Of a stretch of DNA of 9,531 bases, positions 5,553-9,531 are shown piece by piece (position 1 is the stretch's first letter; the number at the start of each line of letters is the position of its first letter). Where the stretch lies: positions 1-9,531 of the forward strand of contig JBDTWM010000109.1 in the NCBI GenBank assembly GCA_040006675.1, written 5' to 3'. The DNA comes from Austwickia sp040006675. Lineage in GTDB: Bacteria; Actinomycetota; Actinomycetes; Actinomycetales; Dermatophilaceae. The translations under genes and the position numbers were made by a program. Below the pieces are notes generated by a model. That model was not told where the DNA came from. It did not search any database and worked only from the letters and a program-made list of their open reading frames with translations.

Positions 5553-7237
5553 AATACCTTGACCCGTCCGTGGCCAATCCATTGTGCGCCGTGCAGCCAC
5601 TGCTGTGCCTCGCCGGTGAAGCAGCCTCAACGGCGGCATCATCAGCAGCCGGTGCAGCTTCCAGTAATGTTGTGACCGCCCTGGCGAACGCTGTGCTGGA
5701 AGCCGTCGGCCGAGGTGTGGCCTCCCTCGGGACAATGTGGGTCAACATCGGCACCCCCACCCTGACCGGTGGCGGCGGCTCGTCCGGCGTGTCGCCGGGT
5801 GATCACGCCGCCAACACGGAGGGCATCAACACCGTCCTGGGCTGGGCGACGTGGATCGCGTTCGGCATCTGCGTGCTCTCGTTGATCGCGGCGGGTGTGC
5901 GGATGGGCCTTGGGCATCGCAGCGAGGGACAGAAGCACGTCGACCGGATCGGCGTGATCCTGGTGGCGGCGATCATCGTGTCGGCGGCGGTGGGACTCGT
6001 GACTGCGATCGCTCCGGCGGTGGGGTCGAACGGATCACCGGCTGTCGCGTTCATCCAGAATTCGCTGTGGTGGTACATGATCGCCGTCGCCGTGATCGGC
6101 GTGATCGTCGGCGCGGTACGGATGGCGTGGGAACAGCGTGCCGAGCCGGGCAAGGACCTGGTGAAGTCGCTGATGACCCTCGTCATCGTCAGCGGCACGG
6201 GTCTGACCGCGGTCTCCCTACTCGTGGCCGCCGCAGACTCGTTTTCTGTATGGCTGCTCAACGGGTCGCTGGAGTGCTCGATCCAGGACACTGACGGTGC
6301 GTGTTTCGGCGGCAACATGGCGGCCTTGCTCGCGCTGACGGTGAACCCCGTCACTGGAGGCCTCGGCGCGATCCTGGCCATTGTCCTGGGTCTGCTCGCC
6401 ATTTTCGGGTCGATCGTGCAGATCCTTCTCATGATCGTGCGCGCGGGGATGCTCGTCGTCTTGGCCGGTGTTCTGCCGGTCTCTGCGGCCGCGACAAACA
6501 CCGAGACCGGCCGGAACATGTTTCGCAAGACGGTCGGGTGGCTGCTCGCGTTCATCCTCTACAAGCCTGCGGCCGCGATCGTCTACGCGACCGCCTTCCA
6601 GCTCGCGGGCACCAGCATCTTCAAAGACGACGGATCGGGCCTGATCAGCGTGATCGTCGGACTGACCCTGATGGCGGTCGCCGTGCTCGCCCTGCCCGCA
6701 CTGATGAGCCTCATCGTGCCCGCTGTCTCCCCGATCGCGTCGGGCGCGGGAATGGCCACGGCCGCGATCGCCGGAGCAGCCATGCTTCCCACCGGGGCGG
6801 TGGCGGCCGGTCGCCTCCTCGGCGGCAGCGGCGGCGTGTCCAGCGCAGACAGCTCCGCGCCGCCGTCTGGCTCGGCGACCACGAGCGGCCCATCGGGCGG
6901 CACGGGTGGCTCCGGGCCCTCGGCCCGCCCCGGTGGGTCCGGTACGGGATCTCCGGGAGGCACCGGCCCGGCCGGTGCGAGCGGCGTTGGAAGCGCCGGA
7001 ACGTCGGGGTCAGCCGGGTCCACCGGCGCGGCTGGTGCTGGTGCTGGTGCTGGTGCTGGTGCTGGTGCAACGGGTAGCGCCGCGGGCGGCGCGGCCGGCG
7101 CTGGTACGGCCGCTGGCCCGGTAGGTGCCGCTGTCGGTCTCGGCGTCCAGGCCGTGACCGGGACCGTCAAGGCGGCGACTGGCGCTGTCCAGTCAGCCGC
7201 CGAGGAAAGCTCAGGAGGACCAGATGGCAGCCGGTAG
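5546..7237 (+). CDS. TrbL/VirB6-like polytopic T4SS membrane protein
   Basis: The product has 563 residues. Residues 1-90 are Ala-rich with C14 and C21. Membrane helices lie at about 103-121, 135-155, 176-193, 207-228, 272-296, 297-317, 329-352 and 364-392. A loop at 229-260 has C244 and C253, a possible outside disulfide. The segment T-E-T-G-R-N-M-F-R-K (319-328) followed by L-L-A-F-I-L-Y-K-P (333-341) is typical of TrbL-type channel proteins in actinobacterial elements (the SCO6881-like group, from memory). Residues 425-530 are a Gly/Ser/Ala-rich tail with a perfect (Ala-Gly)6 run. The first two helix pairs look like repeats of each other, and the first matches the 90-residue protein encoded upstream. 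The gene overlaps the SCO6880-like gene by 14 bases. Role: inner-membrane channel of the T4SS. Confidence 0.88.
   Translation: MPQYLDPSVANPLCAVQPLLCLAGEAASTAASSAAGAASSNVVTALANAVLEAVGRGVASLGTMWVNIGTPTLTGGGGSSGVSPGDHAANTEGINTVLGWATWIAFGICVLSLIAAGVRMGLGHRSEGQKHVDRIGVILVAAIIVSAAVGLVTAIAPAVGSNGSPAVAFIQNSLWWYMIAVAVIGVIVGAVRMAWEQRAEPGKDLVKSLMTLVIVSGTGLTAVSLLVAAADSFSVWLLNGSLECSIQDTDGACFGGNMAALLALTVNPVTGGLGAILAIVLGLLAIFGSIVQILLMIVRAGMLVVLAGVLPVSAAATNTETGRNMFRKTVGWLLAFILYKPAAAIVYATAFQLAGTSIFKDDGSGLISVIVGLTLMAVAVLALPALMSLIVPAVSPIASGAGMATAAIAGAAMLPTGAVAAGRLLGGSGGVSSADSSAPPSGSATTSGPSGGTGGSGPSARPGGSGTGSPGGTGPAGASGVGSAGTSGSAGSTGAAGAGAGAGAGAGATGSAAGGAAGAGTAAGPVGAAVGLGVQAVTGTVKAATGAVQSAAEESSGGPDGSR
7031..7066 (+). 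repeat. Perfect hexanucleotide repeat (GCTGGT)6
   Basis: Six exact copies of GCTGGT encode Ala-Gly six times (residues 496-507 of the TrbL-like protein). The third-base T throughout contrasts with the usual C/G, so the run probably arose by slippage. Copy-number changes stay in frame and would only lengthen or shorten the tail. Confidence 0.95.
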
Positions 7238-8735
7238 CGCACAGATCGTCGGACCCCGGACGTACGGGAACTGGCGTAAGCCGACTTCCGCGGGCTTGTT
7301 CGGGCTCGGGTCGTTCGGCACCGGGATCATGCTCGGCGGGCTGATCCTGTCCGTCCTGGTCACGATGGCGGGCGGGCTCCTGCGGGGCCTGATCACCTTC
7401 GTCGTCCTGGCGGCTCTCCTCGGGACGATCCTGACCCGCGACCGGCACGGCAAGAGCCTGCTCGACCGGGGCCTGGCCCGTATCTCCTGGGGCAGCGCGA
7501 CCCGCAACGGCGCGCACCTTTACCGGTCGGGCCCCCTGGGGTTCGCCCTGTGGGGGACCCATCAACTTCCCGGCGTCGCCGCACCGCTGCGGCTCAGCGA
7601 GCACACCGACTCCTACGGTCGCCAGTTCGCGCTGATCTACGCACCCACGACCCGCACCTACGCGGTCGTGATCGCCACCGAGCCCGACGGGGCGAGCCTC
7701 GTCGACCCCGATCAGGTCGATGTGTGGGTAGCCGATTGGGGCCATTGGCTGGCCAATCTGGGCGACGAACCGGGCATCGAGGCTTGCGCAGTCACCGTCG
7801 AGACAGCCCCAGACACCGGGCACCGGCTGCGCCGGGAGGTCGCCAGCAACATCGACCCGAACGCTGCGCCGTTCGCCCGCGCGATGCTAAGCGAGATCGT
7901 CGACCTTTACCCGGCCGGGTCGAGCCTCATCAAGTCCTACGTCACGCTGACGTTCTCCTCCGTCAGCGCCGCGACCGGCAAGAAGCGCACCGACACGGAG
8001 ATGGGCCGCGACCTAGCGGCCCGACTGCCGGGCTTGACCGGCAGCCTGTCCTCGACCGGGGCCGGCGCAGCTCGCCCACTTGGCGCAGCTGAGGTGTGCG
8101 AGGTGATCCGGGTCGCGTACAACCCCGGCATCGGCGCGCTGGTCGACGAGGCGCACACCAACGGCGAGGACACCGCCCTCGACTGGTCCGACGTCGGCCC
8201 GGCCGCCACCGAGGCCAAGTGGGACGGCTACCGCCACGACGACGCCTACAGCGTCACCTGGTCGATGACGACGCCCCCGCGCGGCAACGTCCAAAGCTCG
8301 GTGCTAGCCCGGCTGCTGGCCCCTCACCGGGAGGTCGCCCGCAAGCGGGTGACCCTGCTCTACCGGCCGATCGACGCGGCCAAGGCAGCCGCGATCGTCG
8401 AGTCCGACCTGCGCTCGGCGCAGTTCGTGGCCACGTCGTCGAACAAGCCCTCCGCCCGCGCGGTCTTGGCGACCCGCTCGGCGGCGGCCACGGCATCGGA
8501 AGAGGCCAGCGGAGCGGGCCTGGTCAACTTCGCCATGTTGGTCACCGCGACGGTGCTGGACGACGACCGTCTGGCCGAGGCCAAAGCAGCGATCGACAAC
8601 CTGGCCGCCACGGCGCGGCTGCGGCTGCGGCCGGTGTATGGCGCGCAGTCGTCCGCGTTCGCGGCCGCGTTGCCGCTCGGCCTGATCCTGCCCAAGCACT
8701 TGAAGGTGCCCGCGTCTATGAAGGACCGGCTATGA
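7224..8735 (+). CDS. SCO6880-family T4SS protein (VirB3-like hairpin plus VirB4 N-terminal-like domain)
   Basis: The product has 503 residues. It opens with R-T-Y-G-N-W-R-K-P-T-S (12-22), a hallmark of the SCO6880 family. Two membrane helices follow at about 33-49 and 53-71, a VirB3-like hairpin. The rest (about 75-500) is a soluble alpha/beta region like the N-terminal domain of VirB4/TraC ATPases, ending with P-V-Y-G-A-Q-S-S-A-F (470-479) and L-P-L-G-L-I-L-P (483-490). There is no P-loop: the ATPase half is the next gene. AGGAGG just ahead of ATG 7224 supports the start, which lies inside the end of the TrbL-like gene. Its stop overlaps the ATPase start (ATGA). Inferred role: membrane dock that couples the VirB4-type motor to the channel. 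Confidence 0.92.
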   Translation: MAAGSAQIVGPRTYGNWRKPTSAGLFGLGSFGTGIMLGGLILSVLVTMAGGLLRGLITFVVLAALLGTILTRDRHGKSLLDRGLARISWGSATRNGAHLYRSGPLGFALWGTHQLPGVAAPLRLSEHTDSYGRQFALIYAPTTRTYAVVIATEPDGASLVDPDQVDVWVADWGHWLANLGDEPGIEACAVTVETAPDTGHRLRREVASNIDPNAAPFARAMLSEIVDLYPAGSSLIKSYVTLTFSSVSAATGKKRTDTEMGRDLAARLPGLTGSLSSTGAGAARPLGAAEVCEVIRVAYNPGIGALVDEAHTNGEDTALDWSDVGPAATEAKWDGYRHDDAYSVTWSMTTPPRGNVQSSVLARLLAPHREVARKRVTLLYRPIDAAKAAAIVESDLRSAQFVATSSNKPSARAVLATRSAAATASEEASGAGLVNFAMLVTATVLDDDRLAEAKAAIDNLAATARLRLRPVYGAQSSAFAAALPLGLILPKHLKVPASMKDRL

Positions 8736-9531
8736 GCACCACCGTTGAGCCGTCGCAGCTCCTCGACGAGCAGACCGTCGATCCCCGCAAGGGCCGCCGC
8801 TTCCGCGGTGGCGGCAAGCGTAAGAGCGCACCTGCCGTCGTCCCGACCCGGCCCGGCCCGCGCGGCTGGCTCGGTCGGGGCAGGGGCCAGGACGTCCTGG
8901 TCGAGGCACCCGACGAGTACCGAGGAACGACCGTGCAGGTCTGCGGCCTGTGGCCATGGATCGTCGGCTCGGGCACCCCGATGGTCGGGGTCCCCTTCGG
9001 CCGGCACATCACCTCCGGGGCGACGCTGTGCTGCGACCCCATCGCATGGTTCCAGCGAGCGAACCTGATCGCGAACCCGAGCGTATTCGTGCTCGGTAAG
9101 CCCGGTTTGGGTAAGAGCACGGCTGTTCGCCGGATGGCCACCGGCCTGGCCGGGTTCGGCGTCATGCCGCTGGTTCTGGGCGATCTGAGGCCCGATTACG
9201 TCGACATGGTGAAGGCCCTGGGCGGGCAGGTGATCAGCCTTGGCCATGGTCGTGGCTACCTCAACGTCCTGGACCCCGGGGAGGCGACCGAGGCCGCGCA
9301 GCGGCTCACCGGGGCGGCCAGGGCTGCCGTGCTGGCCGATGCCCACGGCCGACGCCTGACGATGGTCTCGGCGCTCATGACGATCTTGCGCTCAGCCCCG
9401 CCCGCAGACCGGGAGGAGACGATCCTCGACCGGGCGCTGCGCATCCTCGATGAGAAGCACCACGGCGTGCCGGTGCTGGCAGACCTACTGCAGGTCGTGC
9501 GGGAGGCTCCCGAGGAGCTGCGCATTGTTGC
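8732..9531 (+). CDS. VirB4/TraC-like T4SS ATPase, partial (runs off right edge)
   Basis: The frame is open to the right edge; 266 residues are visible. Residues 1-50 are polar and basic. Walker A is G-K-P-G-L-G-K-S-T at 122-130, with Lys128 in place. It is followed by V-L-G-D-L-R-P-D-Y (148-156), which matches the conserved D-x-(K/R)-x-E/D-Y segment after the P-loop in VirB4/TraC-type ATPases. Walker B and the C-terminal motifs lie beyond the window. The start ATG overlaps the previous stop (ATGA), with AAGGA six bases before it. No membrane helix is visible, so the protein is cytosolic and probably docks on the SCO6880-like protein. It powers assembly or substrate passage in the T4SS. Confidence 0.92.
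   Translation, partial: MSTTVEPSQLLDEQTVDPRKGRRFRGGGKRKSAPAVVPTRPGPRGWLGRGRGQDVLVEAPDEYRGTTVQVCGLWPWIVGSGTPMVGVPFGRHITSGATLCCDPIAWFQRANLIANPSVFVLGKPGLGKSTAVRRMATGLAGFGVMPLVLGDLRPDYVDMVKALGGQVISLGHGRGYLNVLDPGEATEAAQRLTGAARAAVLADAHGRRLTMVSALMTILRSAPPADREETILDRALRILDEKHHGVPVLADLLQVVREAPEELRIV

Noticed and set aside
5803..6555. Minus-strand open frame of 250 codons opposite the TrbL-like gene
   Set aside because: It is a shadow of the membrane-helix coding sequence, rich in Thr/Ile/Ala and without motifs.
8360..9346. Minus-strand open frame of 328 codons opposite the SCO6880-like and ATPase genes
   Set aside because: It spans two well-supported plus-strand genes, including the Walker A motif, and looks like antisense of GC-rich coding DNA.

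Overview
The window is GC-rich throughout, with strongly G/C-ending codons, many GTG starts and 1-14 base gene overlaps. This points to an actinobacterium (Actinomycetota). The gene content is part of a conjugative or mobilisable element (integrative element or plasmid) carrying an actinobacterial type IV secretion system (T4SS). No relaxase, coupling protein, integrase, replication gene or attachment site is visible, so the element must extend beyond at least one edge.

Layout: two divergent operons face away from a short AT-rich intergenic region at about 3602-3779. The leftward (minus-strand) operon reads: a small HTH_17/excisionase-type DNA-binding protein (3601-3341), a lipoprotein (3341-2820), a large membrane-anchored cell-wall hydrolase with three enzyme-like domains (2820-1366), a chain of tiny reading frames (1355-1067), and a membrane protein with an outside beta-propeller-like domain that runs off the left edge (1070 to beyond 1). 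The rightward (plus-strand) operon reads: a DUF6668-like protein with a damaged P-loop (3780-4478), a 90-residue two-helix membrane protein (4475-4747), a single-pass protein with a VirB8/NTF2-like outside domain (4778-5542), a polytopic TrbL/VirB6-like protein (5546-7237), a SCO6880-family protein (7224-8735), and the start of a VirB4/TraC-like ATPase that runs off the right edge (8732 onward).

How the genes work together (inference from families and order): the rightward operon supplies the inner-membrane channel and its motor. The SCO6880-like protein and the ATPase together look like a VirB4 split over two genes, with a VirB3-like membrane hairpin at the front of the first. The leftward operon supplies peptidoglycan-opening enzymes and surface proteins suited to a Gram-positive wall. 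The HTH protein, with tandem 9-base repeats beside its gene, is the obvious candidate for controlling both directions.

The points most worth a second look are: the 90-residue protein is clearly related to a segment inside the TrbL-like protein, which itself seems to contain a second, weaker copy; a hairpin that covers both the ribosome site and the start codon of the TrbL-like gene; the three-domain hydrolase with Asp where Glu is usual in its lytic-transglycosylase-like part; and a cluster of tiny overlapping reading frames ahead of the beta-propeller gene.
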